In this document: one piece after another, positions 46,701 through 58,824 of the stretch
How positions within the stretch are numbered: the first letter of the stretch is position 1
Layout: every line of letters begins with the position of its first letter
Made by a program: the position numbers and the translations under genes
Notes under the pieces: model-generated
What the model saw: the letters and a program-made list of their open reading frames with translations, nothing else
Databases searched by the model: none
What the model was told of the DNA's origin: nothing
Assembly: GCA_030015575.1 (NCBI GenBank)
Contig: CM057338.1
Span: forward strand, 633,632,189-633,696,188
Length of the DNA stretch: 64,000 bases
Origin: Agapanthus africanus
Taxonomy: Eukaryota > Streptophyta > Magnoliopsida > Asparagales > Amaryllidaceae
Reading direction: 5' to 3'

Positions 46701-47745
46701 GGGAAACTCACTGTGTGGGACTCTAAAGACTCGACACTACGCTGGCAGTGGGTTTAACCATAGACCGCAAGCGGCACTAGCTGTACGTAACGGTCCCCAG
46801 GTAGATGTCGATAAGAAGGCCGATGAGGTAAACCCATCCGAACTCCTACTGAGCCTGTATGTGACAATCTCCGTACAGTCCGGTCTGTTCGTCAGATACA
46901 TCGCATGGAGGGCCTAGGGGGGCGGTGAACGTCAGTCCCCTAATAGCGGTACAAGTCGTGTCGGAGTGAAGCCCATAACACCCTGAGATAATACTGGAAA
47001 CCTACCAGTATATCTCGCTTGCCCTGGCCAGGGACTACTCGTGTAATGGCTCTCCTAGACACAGCGCGATGTCAACCCCCAATACCGGGAGAGACGAATC
47101 CTGTCTAACCGTCACTGCCTCCAAGTGCTTCGGGACTGCACCCAACTACTACCTGTTTCCACGACTCCTTTGAGCCGTGGTAGGGTAGTAATCTAAGTAC
47201 AGTGGGAACACACTCGAGACGAAGTGACAGTGTCAAGTCGGCGGACTAAGCTGTACTCATGTCACCTGGGAACTGATAACTGACGATAGGTATAATACCA
47301 ACCAACAGTTCCCGACGAGTCCTGTCCAGTGTACTCATAACCTAACGAGCACCCGCATACTATCTCAAGTACGACGTACTGACGGCTGTGGGACATACCG
47401 TCTCCCCCGCTGGGATGAGAAGCGCATACGCTAGTCTACTCCGTAGTATCGATGCCTTGTCTCGATAGTCCTAAGACTAGGGACCTGTATAAGGATGTGC
47501 TTATGGATTACCCAGCCCCCACGAGTGTGAGCGCCATCACAACGCTGGTAATCAAGCAAAGATCCTAAGGGCTTTACTAATATGTATATAAGCGATATGC
47601 TAAAATAAACACATGCACATATTGAAGTAGAGACAAACCAAGTAGCATACTACCATTTTGAGCAAGATTGTCTATACAACTGTGAATATCCCAAGCTTCC
47701 ATCAAGTATGATACAGTAATGGCCTCTAGGGCATATACACTAACA
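43762..47745 (-). repeat. E5 3' LTR, split by solo LTR
   Basis: Parts 43762-43896 and 45780-47745 together match 53556-55671. Plus-strand start TGTAAGTCCACGTTGC, end ACACTAACA before the polypurine tract. Confidence 0.93.
43897..45774 (-). mobile_element. solo LTR, family B
   Basis: 1,878 bp, TGTAAGTCGATGTACAAC ... ACACTAACA, flanked by GTTTA at 43892-43896 and 45775-45779. It matches the reverse complement of the E4 LTR (1,891 bp) along its length. With intact duplications and no interior, it is a solo LTR left by recombination between the two LTRs of one element. It is the youngest event in this nest. Confidence 0.94.
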
Positions 47746-47765
47746 ATCTTCCACTTGCACTAAGG
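47746..47765 (-). other. E5 polypurine tract
   Basis: ATCTTCCACTTGCACTAAGG on plus; one change (CTTCC for CTCCC) against the other elements. Confidence 0.85.
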
Positions 47766-50700
47766 CCATGTACTGGCGTATCGAAGACCTATCATCTCGA
47801 TCAGCCGCTCGAACTGAGTCTGGGGTAGGGCCTTCGTGAGTGGATCTGCAGTGTTATTCTCCGTATTTACTCTCTTCAACTCGATCTCCCAGATCAGGTG
47901 GTACCGCCTCAAAATGTGCTTGGACTTCTGATAGGACCTGGGTTCATTCGCTAAAGCTATAGCTCCGTTGTTGTCGCAATACAGTGGTATTGGATCAACA
48001 ATGGTAGGAACCACCTAAAGCTCCGTGAGGAACTTCTTCATCCAGAAAGCTTCCTTTGCGGCATCGCAAGCAGCTATGTACTCCGCTTCCATAGTTGAGT
48101 CTGCAACGGTCTCCTGCTTGGAACTCTTCCAGCAAACCGCCCATCCATTGAGGGTAAAGACATAACCCGACATGGACTTGGAGTTATCCTTGTCACTCTG
48201 GAAGCTGGAGTCAGCAAAGGCCTCGAGCTGGAGGTCTTTTCCGCCATACACTAAGAACATCTCCTTAGTCCTTCTCAGGTATCTGAGAATGTTCTTTACC
48301 GCTATCCAGTGTTTCTCCCCTGGGTTCGACTGATACCGGCTTACAACGCTGAATGCGTATGCTACATCTGGTCTGGTACACAACATCGCATATATTATAG
48401 AGCCTACTGCAGAAACGTAGGGTATAATAGACATGCGATCCCTTTCCAAATCAGTCTTGGGAGACATCTCTTTGGAGAGGGTGATCCCGTGACAAGCCGG
48501 TAAATAACCGCGCTTGGAATCTTCCATACTGAACCTTTTCAGTATGGTGTCGATGTACCTTGACTGTGAAAGTCCCAACATCCTCTTACATCTATCACGA
48601 TAGATCTGGATCTCCAGAATGTAGTTGGCATCGCCCAGGTCATTCATGGAGAACCTCTGCGACAAGAATCCTTTGACTGACTGTAGCATAGGAATATCAT
48701 TTCCTATTAGGAGAATGTCATCCACGTATAAGACGAGGAATACCACAGTTCTCCCTACAATCTTACTGTAAATACATGGTTCATCTGGGTTTTTGATAAA
48801 GTCGAATTCTTTGACAGTATCATCGAAGCAGATGTTCCAACTCCGCGATACCTGCTTAAGTCCATAAATGGACTTGAGCAACTTGCACATTCTACCGCTG
48901 CTCCCACTCTGAATGAATCCCTCCGGCTGATCCATATAGATGCACTCTTCCAAATTTCCATTTAGGAAAGCCGTCTTTATGTCCATCTGCCAGATTTCAT
49001 AATCGTGGAAGGCAGCAATGGCAAGAAGGATCCGAATGGATTTCAGCAAAGCCACTGGAGAAAAGGTCTCATCATAGTCCAAACCAGGTCTTTGACGAAA
49101 ACCCTTTGCAACAAGTCTAGCTTTATAGGTCTCAACCTGCCCATCTACACCAATCTTCTTTCTGAAGATCCATTTGCAGCCTACTGGTTTTACCCCTTCT
49201 GGAGCAAAGTCCAAAGTCCAAACTTTGTTGGTGTACATGGACTCCATCTCGGCCCGCATTGCATCTAACCATTTTACCGATTCGCCGCTCTGAATGACTT
49301 GCTGGAAGCTGGTAGGCTCACCATAATCCATGGTGCAATCCTCTCTATCCCCGTCTATGAGAAAACCGTAGTATCTCTTGGGCGGATGAGACTGCCTACT
49401 ACTTCTGCGGAGCGGCGTAGGAATGTCCTGATCTTTCGAACCCTCCGGTTCTACTAAGCTTTCAGTAATAGCTTGTGGTTCTGGATTTTCTTTCAGTTCT
49501 ATTGCGCTCCCACTTATCTGATTTTCTAAAAACTCTGTTTCCAAGAAGCGGGCATGACGAGAAACAAAAACCTTTTGTTCCTCTGCGTAATAGAAAAGAT
49601 ACCCCTTGGAGTACTTTGGGTATCCCACAAACTTACACTGTACTGAACGTACCTCGAGCTTGTCCGCATGCTGCTTTTTTACAAAAGCTGGACATCCCCA
49701 TGTCTTAATGTGATTAAGAAAGGGTTTCTTCCCACACCACATCTGATATGGTCTAGTAGGCACAGTCTTAGTTGGAACTCGGTTCAAAAGGTATGCAGCT
49801 GTTTCTAGTGCATAACTCCAGAAGGATCGCGGCAACTCAGCCCCACTCATCATGGAACGAACCATATCCAATAGGGTTCGATTCCTCCTTTCCGATACAC
49901 CGTTGTGTTGTGGTGTGTATGGAGGAGTAAGCTGAGAGAGAATTCCATTCTCTTTTAGGAAGCCCAGAAACTCGGCGCTCAAGTATTCACCACCTCGATC
50001 AGATCTCAGTGTCTTGATACTTTTGCCTGTTTGTTTCTCAACTTCATTCTTGTATTCCTGAAATTTCTCAAAGGCCTCGGATTTGTGCTTCATCAAGAAG
50101 ACATATCCATACCTAGAGAAATCGTCTGTGAAAGTAATGAAGTATGAATAACCACTTCGCGCATGTGTTGACATTGGACCACATACGTCACTGTGTATGA
50201 GTCCCAAGAGCTCGCTCGCTCTTTCTCCGTGTCCAGTGAACGGAGTCTTTGTCATCTTTCTCATGAGACAAGATTCACAAGTGGCATAAGACTGGTACTC
50301 GAACGGATCCAAGTATCCTTCTTTATGTAACTTAGTCAACCGTGTCTCATTAATGTGACCCAGTCTACAATGCCATAAGAAAGCCTGATTTAATTCCGGA
50401 GACTTTCTTTTAAGTGTGTTCTGGACACTGAAGACCTGAGCTTGATTCAAAACGTATATACCGTTTTTCAATGTACCTGACCCAATCAGTATTTGATTTA
50501 GGTGGATGTTTACTACATCGCTTACAAAAGTAAAATCATATCCTTCCTTAGAAAGTAAGGATACAGATATGATGTTACAAGTCGCACCTGGTACATAAAA
50601 ACAGTCACGCAGAATCAATATCTGCCCAGTTGTCAGTCCTAGATGATATTCCCCTACGGATACAGCATACATGCTCATTCCGTTAGCAACCCTGAGAGTC

Positions 50701-51518
50701 ATATCACCTTTCCTGATAACCCTACGGTTTCTCAGAGCCTGTAACGAATTACAGATATGAGATCCTGATCCGGTATCCAATACCCAGGAAGTAGGGTTAA
50801 CTGACATACAGTTCTCTATTACAAACACACCCGAAGCCGAAGCCACAACATGCTTCGAATTCTGGCTACTGGCTTTGCAAGCTCTGCAGTCTTTCTGCCC
50901 ATGTTCATTCCCGTAACAATAGGAACATCCCACTTTTACTACATCCAGTCCCGAAACTTCTGCCCTTCCCTTTCTTTCTACTTCCCTGGTTTCCTTCAGG
51001 GTAGTAGGTAGGGACTGTTGAACTAAGTCAGTATCTGACCCGTTCTTCAACGAGGTCTTCAGGTCCATGAGCTCGAAAGAGCTGGTCTCTGTAAGGACGT
51101 TGCCCCCTACAGATGACCCGATAGCCAACCTCGCTGGAAGTAATTCGTTCGAGGTCTCATATCTTGCGATACGAGATTGCTCTCCATATAAATCTTTGTT
51201 ATGGAGGAAGATAGAAACTAAGTCCATCTTATCGTGCTGCCTTTGGTAAGCACCATCAACTGAGGCTAACACGAGGCACTTGGCTTTCGTATATTCCTTT
51301 TCCGATGTCTCGCGGATATGAATACCCGTGACATGGGAAACTGGACCTGAGACGGCAGGGGTTGGATCAGTCAAAAGGTGTCCCAGCTTGTCATGGGCAA
51401 TGGACATCTGGACAGACCTTTGCCAGTCATAACAGTCAGATTCAGTCATTTTATTATCTAGATGTAACCTAGGTGCGGTCACTGGGTCGCTGCAATTAAG
51501 AGAGAGAGAAGAAAACAC
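47760..51518 (-). pseudogene. E5 gag-pol polyprotein, one nonsense codon
   Basis: One open frame of 1,167 codons (51518-48015; the first Met is residue 24) stops at TAG 48017-48015, followed in frame by 84 more codons to 47760. The stop replaces a CAG (Gln in E4). Domains by residue: shortened capsid 24-175; zinc knuckle C198, C201, H206, C211; protease D248-T-G; integrase zinc finger H383, H388, C414, C417; integrase catalytic D444, D507, E543 (D-X35-E); reverse transcriptase D846 and YVDD 931-934; RNase H D1103, E1144, D1152. About 64 residues between capsid and zinc knuckle present in E4 are missing without loss of frame. The stop comes after the RNase H acidic residues, so it removes only the C-terminus. 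Product: Ty1/copia polyprotein, cleaved by its own protease. Lineage (Tork-like) not certain. Confidence 0.93.
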
Positions 51519-51984
51519 TCAGCATGATGCTCTTGCAAGTTTAGATTGGTTTTTAATTTATCTAAACAGGATGGCTCCCACTGTCTCTCGAATCCCTCCT
51601 CAAACCATAAAGGAAGAATTAGTGAGGTTCAATCTCACCGTACAATACTTGCTTAACCGTTCAGCCAGGCCAGTGTCGGTACTTCGAGGGAGATTTTCCA
51701 ACGCTTTCGCGAAGTTCCTTAATTAAGTAACCTCTTTTTCCTGTGGGCGTAGCCCCGCTAACACCTTTCTAGACACCTACTTGGTTTATAGCATTGATCG
51801 TTAAGTGAAAAAGTTCCCGAGGAGTAGCATATACTCACAGTAGGATCGGGATCCAAATATCATCGCGTGATAAAACCGAAGGAATCCTACCAGAATTATC
51901 ACACTCCAAATGGTATGCAGCGCTAGCAAGTTTCAGTACTTATGAAACTCCCGATGTGGATTTTTGCCCCATGCTCTTATGACC

Positions 51985-52176
51985 TTGACTTTGGCCAACA
52001 AATCATAAGTCACATGTCAAGTTCTACCCGTCATTATCCAGGTTAATTTGAACCCACCCGCACATACCCTTGACTTTGGCCAACAAGGCAGTACGACTGT
52101 CCTAAACCAACGCATCTATCTATGCAACATATGAATACCCAATAGCTACCAAACATTGTGCCTTGACTTTGGCCAA
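51985..52176 (-). other. E5 triple leader dyad
   Basis: TTGACTTTGGCCAA at 51985-51998, 52070-52083 and 52163-52176; spacing 85 and 93 bp, same centre as E3. Confidence 0.87.
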
Positions 52177-53258
52177 CAAACACAGCTTGAATACTATTGA
52201 CTATCCATACGAAATGACGGAGGGCTACGGATGGTTTTGGCGAAACCGTGAACGTAGTGAACTTGATATAATCGATGGAACGAGATAGCTTTTAAAAGGA
52301 GCGGTTCAAGCTCCGCGTTTAAAATGCTGGTTTTTGAAAAGAACCGAGTGGTTTTAAAAGTGTTCCAACGACTTTTACTTGGTTTATTTTCTTACATTAG
52401 TTCTTTTAATGCGTCCCATCATTTAAACCCTACCGTTGCAGAAAACAACCAAAATATGACGTACGCTTATGCCATTCGCATTCACCACGGGGCCCCGTCA
52501 TCACCCGTTAGGTTACTTAACTAACGACAGAGCGGGGGCTGGGCTAGCGCGGCTGAAAAACATAAGCAACGCCTAAATAGATATCATATGTAGATATATA
52601 GCAATGATAGCCATTACAGATCACAGATGAACACTTTGGATATACTAGGAATCCATGATTCGTTCGAGCCTGCAACGAAAAACGGATTACACGGTCGCGA
52701 TGAATATCCAAACCCTACCCTAGACCCCTACGGGTGCGGCAAACTACTCGCCAAGTACCCGAAGCGAAGCAACCTCCCTCAACACCGTGAGTAGGCCACT
52801 CGGCACTTCGAGATACCCGGTAGTTCGTGCACCCCTCTTTGGGTCTATCCTAGGAGCAAAAACAGTAAAAAGAAATTATACAATGACGGCTACAACCCCG
52901 ACCCGGTTGTGCGGCCATACAAATAATATTACATCAATTTACATATTTTACAATGAATGAAAGAAAAAGAAACTCTCATCTCACACCCATTCCCGGCTAT
53001 TCATCCGCGACAATCCACCGAGTTCATATCCCCAAACCAACAACATTACAGATCACAGATATGTATAACCCCCACGAATCGACGTATAGCGATTAGTGGA
53101 CGTTCAATACATATAGCACATTACAGATAATATACATTAGTCAAAGTGTATGGAATATCGATCAAAATACGGATTTTTAACCACCCCAAAAGTCAATTTT
53201 CTCTCTGGAAAATCTAGGTAGAAAAAGCATGTATTAAAAATCCCAAAACATCCAAACT

Positions 53259-53386
53259 AAAACACTGCACAAAACCCGATCCAGTGACAAGTAAAAACGG
53301 CGACGGAACCGCGGCAATGAGCATGTCATTGCCGCGGAACCGCGGTCGTTTGATCGAATCACTGGATCGTTTTTCTGCAGTGTTTT
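53259..53386 (-). other. E5 leader stem-loop near primer site
   Basis: Three perfect nested stems: AAAACACTGCA (53259-53269) with TGCAGTGTTTT (53376-53386); CGATCCAGTGA (53277-53287) with TCACTGGATCG (53359-53369); CCGCGGCAATGA (53309-53320) with TCATTGCCGCGG (53326-53337) around a GCATG loop. In total 34 perfect pairs within 128 nt. Confidence 0.92.
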
Positions 53387-53541
53387 CACAAAACCCTGAG
53401 ACAAGTTTTCATATATTTTAAAACACATTTTGAGCAGTATAAAAATCGACAGAAACATGAGATTTTGCGGATGTGTTTTGCGACTTTTTTTCCGATCGAT
53501 GTTCTTAACACTTTGCTAACTTACTAGTTTATGTTTAGCTA

Positions 53542-53554
53542 GGCTCTGATACCA
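53542..53554 (-). other. E5 primer-binding site
   Basis: GGCTCTGATACCA on plus; complementary to initiator tRNA-Met, one base before the LTR. Confidence 0.92.
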
Positions 53555-53555
53555 C

Positions 53556-55671
53556 TGTAAGTCCACGTTGCTCACCCCGGTTCTTACGGGGAGGCGGAAA
53601 CGGCGAAAAACAATAATTTTGGCACAAGGCAATATGGACTAAAAGTCGGATCTTTGCTAAACTAGAAACTAGTAAACACTAAGAGGTTTAACTACTATGC
53701 TTGTAGAAAATATACCTCACGGAACCGGTCCTTCGGGTCTTCATTCCGCTGTCCCACTCGTGCATCCAAGCTCCAAGCGTCGATCCGGACCTTGGGCACC
53801 TCCGCGGCCTTCTTGAGTCGAAGACGATCCACCTGAGAGATGTACACTAAGCTCCGCCTCAAGCCGAGGCAACTAGGGAAAAGTGATTGCTAGTCAAGAA
53901 GCCCTAGAATGTATAGAGGAGATGTATGGATGTATTTGTCTTTATAGGATCTTTTTCTCTCAACACATGAGATCAAAAGATGAGATCAAGAGGAGGAAGA
54001 AGAAAGAGAAAGGTTAGCAACCATGGAGCTTCTCATTTTAAGAGAGAGAATGAGAATGAACAAAATGAAAAGCTTAACCAAGAGAAAACACAACCATGGT
54101 TGCAATAACACTCATTTTCATCATTATTAATCCCATCATGAAAAAGTTGATGGCTACAAATGACATGACCATTATCATAACAAAAAGAAAAAGAAAACCA
54201 AAGAATACTTTAGATCTTTCAAGAAGATCTTAGTCAACATTGGTCAAACGGTCAACAAAATCAAGATGGTCAAATGGTCAATGCAATTAGCCACAACATA
54301 ATTATCAATAAGAGGATTAGTAAATAATATCCCCGGCTCATAATGGTTTTGACCGAATCAACTGTCAAAACCCTAATGAGGCACCTCCTCCTTCATCGCT
54401 CCTCAAAACTGTGCATACATACCCGCATCCGCATTCCGTAGAATGCGAATGCACAGAAGACAAATCAAATCCATCTGTGCAACACTAGGATCTGGCTTAA
54501 ACCAAAGCCCACTAGTATTGCCTGCCCGAACAGCATACGCACACAAGTGCACGTAAGTGATCGCAGCCCTGCCGTAAAACCGTACGGCCTCTATACGTTT
54601 CGCTCAATGCAGGGAAACTCACTGTGTGGGACTCTAAAGACTCGACACTACGCTGGTAGTGGGTTTAACCATAGACCGCAAGCGGCACTAGCTGTACGTA
54701 ACGGTCCCCAGGTAGATGTCGATAAGAAGGCCGATGAGGTAAACCCATCCGAACTCCTACTGAGCCTGTATATGACAATCTCCATACAGTCCGGTCTGTT
54801 CGTCTGATACATCGCATGGCGGGCCTAGGGAGGCGGTGAACGTCAGTCCCCTAATAGCGGTACAAGTCGTGTCGGAGTGAAGCCCAGAACACCCTGAGAT
54901 AACACTGGAAACCTACTAGTATATCTCGCTTGCCCTGGCCAGGGACTACTCGTGTAATGGCTCTCCAAGAAACAGCGTGATGTCAACCCCCAATACCGGG
55001 AGAGACGAATCCTGTCTAACCGTCACTGCCTCCAAGTGCTTCGGGACTGCACCCAACTACTACCTGTTTGCACGACTCCTTTGAGCCTTGGTAGGGTAGT
55101 AATCTAAGTACAGTGGGAACACACTCGAGGCGAAGTGACAGTGTCAAGTCGGCGGACTAAGCTGTACTCATGTCACCTGGGAACTGATAACTGACGATAG
55201 GTATAATACCAACCATCAGTTCCCGACGAGTCCTATCCAGTGTACTCGTAACCTAATGAGCACCCGCATACTATCTCAAGTACGACGTACTGACGGCTGT
55301 GGGACAGACCGTCTCCCCCGCTGGGATGAGAAGCGCATACGCTAGTCTACTCCGGAGTATCGATGCCCTGTCTCGATAGTCCTACGACTAGGGACCTGTA
55401 TAACGATGTGCTTATGGATTACCCAGCCCCCATGAGTGTGAGAGCCATCACAACGCTGGTAATCAAGCAAAGATCCTAAGGGCTCTACTAATATGTATAT
55501 AAGCGATATGCTAAAAGAAACACATGCAGATATTGAAGTAGAGACAAACCAAGCAGCATACTACCATTTTGAGCAAGATTGTCTATACAACTGTGAATAT
55601 CCCAAGCTTCCATCAAGTAATATACAAGCTAGTATGATACAGTAATGGCCTCTAGGGCATATACACTAACA
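53556..55671 (-). repeat. E5 5' LTR
   Basis: 2,116 bp, uninterrupted reference copy for the split 3' LTR. It ends at 55671 directly before AAAAC, where the E4 reading frame resumes. Confidence 0.94.
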
Positions 55672-55676
55672 AAAAC

Positions 55677-57120
55677 CCATAGGACATAAATGGATCTTCA
55701 AGAAAAAGATTGGTGTAGATGGACAGGTGGAAACCTATAAGGCTAGACTTGTTGCAAAGGGTTTTCGTCAAAGACCTGGTTTGGACTATGACGAAACTTT
55801 TTCTCCTGTGGCTATGCTCAAATCCATTCGGGTCCTTCTTGCTATTGCTGCCTTCCATGATTATGAAATCTGGCAGATGGATGTAAAGACGGCTTTTCTG
55901 AATGGAAATTTAGAAGAGTGCGTCTATATGGATCAGCCAGAGGGTTTCAATCAGAGTGGGAGCAGCGGAAAAGTATGCAAGTTGCTTAAGTCCATTTATG
56001 GACTAAAGCAGGCATCGCGGAGTTGGAACATCTGTTTTGATGAAACAGTCAAAGAATATGACTTTATCAAAAATCCATATGAACCGTGCATATATAGTAA
56101 AGTTGTAGCAAGAACTGTTGTATTCCTTGTCTTGTACGTGTATGACATTCTATTGATAGAAAATGACATTCCTATGCTACAATCTGTCAAAGGATTCTTG
56201 TCACACAGGTTCTCCATGAAAGAACTGGGTGATGCCTCTTACATTCTAGGGATCCGGATCTATCGTGATAGATCCAAGATGATGTTGGGACTTTCGCAGT
56301 CCAGGTATATCGACACTATACTGAAAAGATTCAGTATGGAAGATTCTAAGCGCGGTAATCTACCGGCTTGTCACGGAATCACCCTATCCAAAGAGATGTC
56401 TCCCAAGACTGATTTGGAAAGGGAACGCATGTCTATTATACCCTACGCTTCTGCGGTAGGCTCTATAATGTATGCGATGTTGTGCACCAGACCAGATGTA
56501 GCTTACGCACTGAGCGTGGTAAGCCGGTATCAGTCAGACCCAGGGGAGAAGCACTGGATAGTAGTAAAGAACAATCTCAAATACCTGAGAAGGACTAAGG
56601 AGATGTTCTTGGTTTATGGCGCAAAAGACCTCAGGTTGGAGGCCTATGCTGATTCCGGCTTCCAGAGTGATAAGGACGATTCCAAGTCCATGTCAGGTTA
56701 TGTCTTTACCCTCAATGGAGGGGCGGTGTGCTGGAAGAGCTCCAAGTAGGACACCGTTGCTGACTCGACGATGGAAGCGGAGTATATAGCTGCTTGCGAT
56801 GCCGCAAAGGAAGCGGTCTGGATGAAGAAGTTCCTAACAGAACTTCAGGTGGTTCCTACCATTGTTGATCCAATACCTCTGCATTGCGACAACAACGGAG
56901 CTATAGCTTTAGCGAAGGAACCAAGGTCCCATCAGAATTCCAGACACATCTTAAGGCGGTATTACCAGATCAGGGAGATCATTGATCGTCAGGAATCGGG
57001 GTTCGGAGAGTTGCTACTGAAGAGAACATTGATGATCCGTTCATAAAGGCCCTACCTCAGATTCAGGTCGAGAGGCCACTCGAGATCATTGGTCTTCGAT
57101 ATGCCAGTACATGGCCCTAG
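55677..57120 (+). pseudogene. E4 gag-pol, 3' part (reverse transcriptase, RNase H)
   Basis: Resumes the E4 frame after the E5 target duplication. Reverse transcriptase reads on with the KARLVAKGFRQRP and DVKTAFLNG motifs, but the catalytic YVDD is YVYD (56135-56146), replacing the first active-site aspartate. A TAG at 56747-56749 replaces a glutamine codon in RNase H; the MEAEYIAACDAAKEA motif follows. Near 57000 an indel shifts the frame; the original end (ASTWP, stop 57118-57120) is still readable. Inactive. Confidence 0.92.
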
Positions 57121-57134
57121 TGCAAGTGGGAGAT
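57121..57134 (+). other. E4 polypurine tract
   Basis: TGCAAGTGGGAGAT directly after the pol stop codon and before TGTTAG of the 3' LTR. Confidence 0.92.
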
Positions 57135-58824
57135 TGTTAGTGTATATGCCCTAGGGGCCATTACTGTATCATACTAGTTTGTATATTACTTAATGGAAGC
57201 TTGGGATATTCACATGTATATAACAGTCTTGCTAAACATGGTAGTATGCTACTTGGTTTTTTCTATCTTAATATGTGAGTATACGTATTGATAGAGCTCT
57301 TAGGATCTTGCTTGACTACCAGCGTTGTGATGGCAGTCACACTAGTGGGGGCTGGGTAGTCTACAAGCACATCCTTATTCAGGTCCCTAGTCGTAGGATT
57401 ATCGAGACAGGGCATCGATACTCCAGAGTATACTAGTGTGTACGCTTCTCATCCCAGTTGGGGAGATGGTCTGTCCCATAGCCGTCAGTACGTCGTACTG
57501 GAGATAGTATGCAGGTGCTCGTTAGGTTACGGGTACACCGGACAGGACTCATAGGGAACTGTTGGTTGGTTTTATACCAGTCGTCAGTGAACAGTTTCCA
57601 GGTGACATGAGTACAGCATAGTCCGCAGACTTGACACTGCTACTTCGCCTCGAGTGTGTCCCACTGTTCTTAGATTGCTACCCTACTATGGCTTAAAGGA
57701 GTCGTGCAAACAGGTAGCAGTTGGGTGCAGTCCCGAGCACTTGGAGGCAGTGGCGGTTAGACAGGATTCGTCTCTCCCGGTATTGGGGGTTGATATCGCG
57801 CTGTGTCAGAGAGCTATTACGCAAAGTCCCTGGCCAGGGCAAGCGAGATTTGCTGGTAGGTTCCAGTAGTTTCTCAGGGTGTAATGGGCATCGCTCCGAC
57901 ATGACTTATACCGCTATTAGGGGACTGACGCTTGCCGCCCCCTAGGCCCGATATGCGATAGTCTTAGACGAACGGACCGGACTGTATGGAGATTGTCATA
58001 TCAGACTCAGTAGGAGTTCGGATAGGTTTCCTCATCGGCCTTCTTATCGACATCTACCTGGGGACCGTTACGTACAGCTAGTGCCGCTTGTGGTCTGTGG
58101 TTAAACCCACTGCCAGCGTAGTAGTCGATTCTCTAGAGTCCCACACAGAGAGTTTCCCTACTCCAGGCGAAACGATATAGAGGTCGTATGGTTTTACGAC
58201 AAGGGTTCGGACGCATACGTGTGTTTACGCACGTACGACTTTCGGACAGTTTTTACTAGTCGGCTTTGGTTTAAGCCAGTTTCTAGTATCCGGTTATTGG
58301 ATTTATACAGTCTAAAGTTTTTCCGTGTTTTCACGGATAAGAGGGGCATTCTCGTAATTGCGCGAGAAGCTTCTAGAAGATGGTGACTTGGGGGTTAAGG
58401 TGGCATATGTATTAAATGGGATTAGTGAGTCATATGAGTGATTCATCCATGTCATTAATGCATCATAAATGCTTAATGACTCATGGAGATGAATCACCCT
58501 TAGATATTTATCAAGCATGGTTGTAAATCCTTTATTTTCTTTTATTGGATAAATGATAATGCTTGATATATATTATGATACATCATTATCTCATCTCATT
58601 CTCTTGCTCACTTTCTCTCTCTTCAAGCTCTCCCTCTTCAAACCCTAATCCTCCCCTCTCATGTGTTGAGTACAAGGATTAGATTAGACTACTTAATCCG
58701 TAACCATTCTCTATATCACCAAGGTTGCTTAGATTAGCGATTTATGAAACCTAGTTACCTCTAGTTTGAGGTGAAGCTTGTAGTAAAGCTCTCGGGTGGA
58801 TCCTCTCCTACTTAGATAAGGCCG
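57135..58824 (+). repeat. E4 3' LTR, truncated at the U5 side
   Basis: Matches 37290-38980 of the 5' LTR with roughly 2 percent differences by eye, then stops matching after AGGCCG (58819-58824), where family-A sequence of the opposite orientation begins. About 200 bp of LTR and the right target duplication are missing. Confidence 0.9.

Larger units (their letters stand above)
51519..53541 (-). other. E5 noncoding leader
   Basis: About 2 kb. From gag outward: pyrimidine tract with GCAG (51515-51490), three dyads (51985-52176), a segment related to the E4 leader around 52830-52860, and a nested stem-loop (53259-53386). It lacks the tandem hairpin unit seen in E1, E2 and E3. No gene seen. Confidence 0.82.
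43762..55671 (-). mobile_element. E5: family-C copia element, nearly intact pol
   Basis: Flanked by AAAAC (43757-43761 and 55672-55676) inside the reverse transcriptase of E4. LTRs are 43762-47745 (split by a solo LTR; 2,101 bp without it) and 53556-55671 (2,116 bp); the difference is a 15-bp deletion near 47707. About 2 percent LTR divergence by eye. It codes for a long gag-pol with one nonsense codon. Confidence 0.95.
37290..58824 (+). mobile_element. E4: family-B copia element, split by E5
   Basis: Plus-strand element with 5' LTR, initiator-Met primer site, leader, gag-pol interrupted at 43761 by E5, continuation from 55677, polypurine tract and a 3' LTR cut short at about 58824. Its reading frame joins correctly across the AAAAC duplication, which proves that the two halves belong together. 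Without E5 about 9.6 kb remain. Only the 5' flank (CGGAT, 37285-37289) of its own target duplication survives. Confidence 0.93.
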
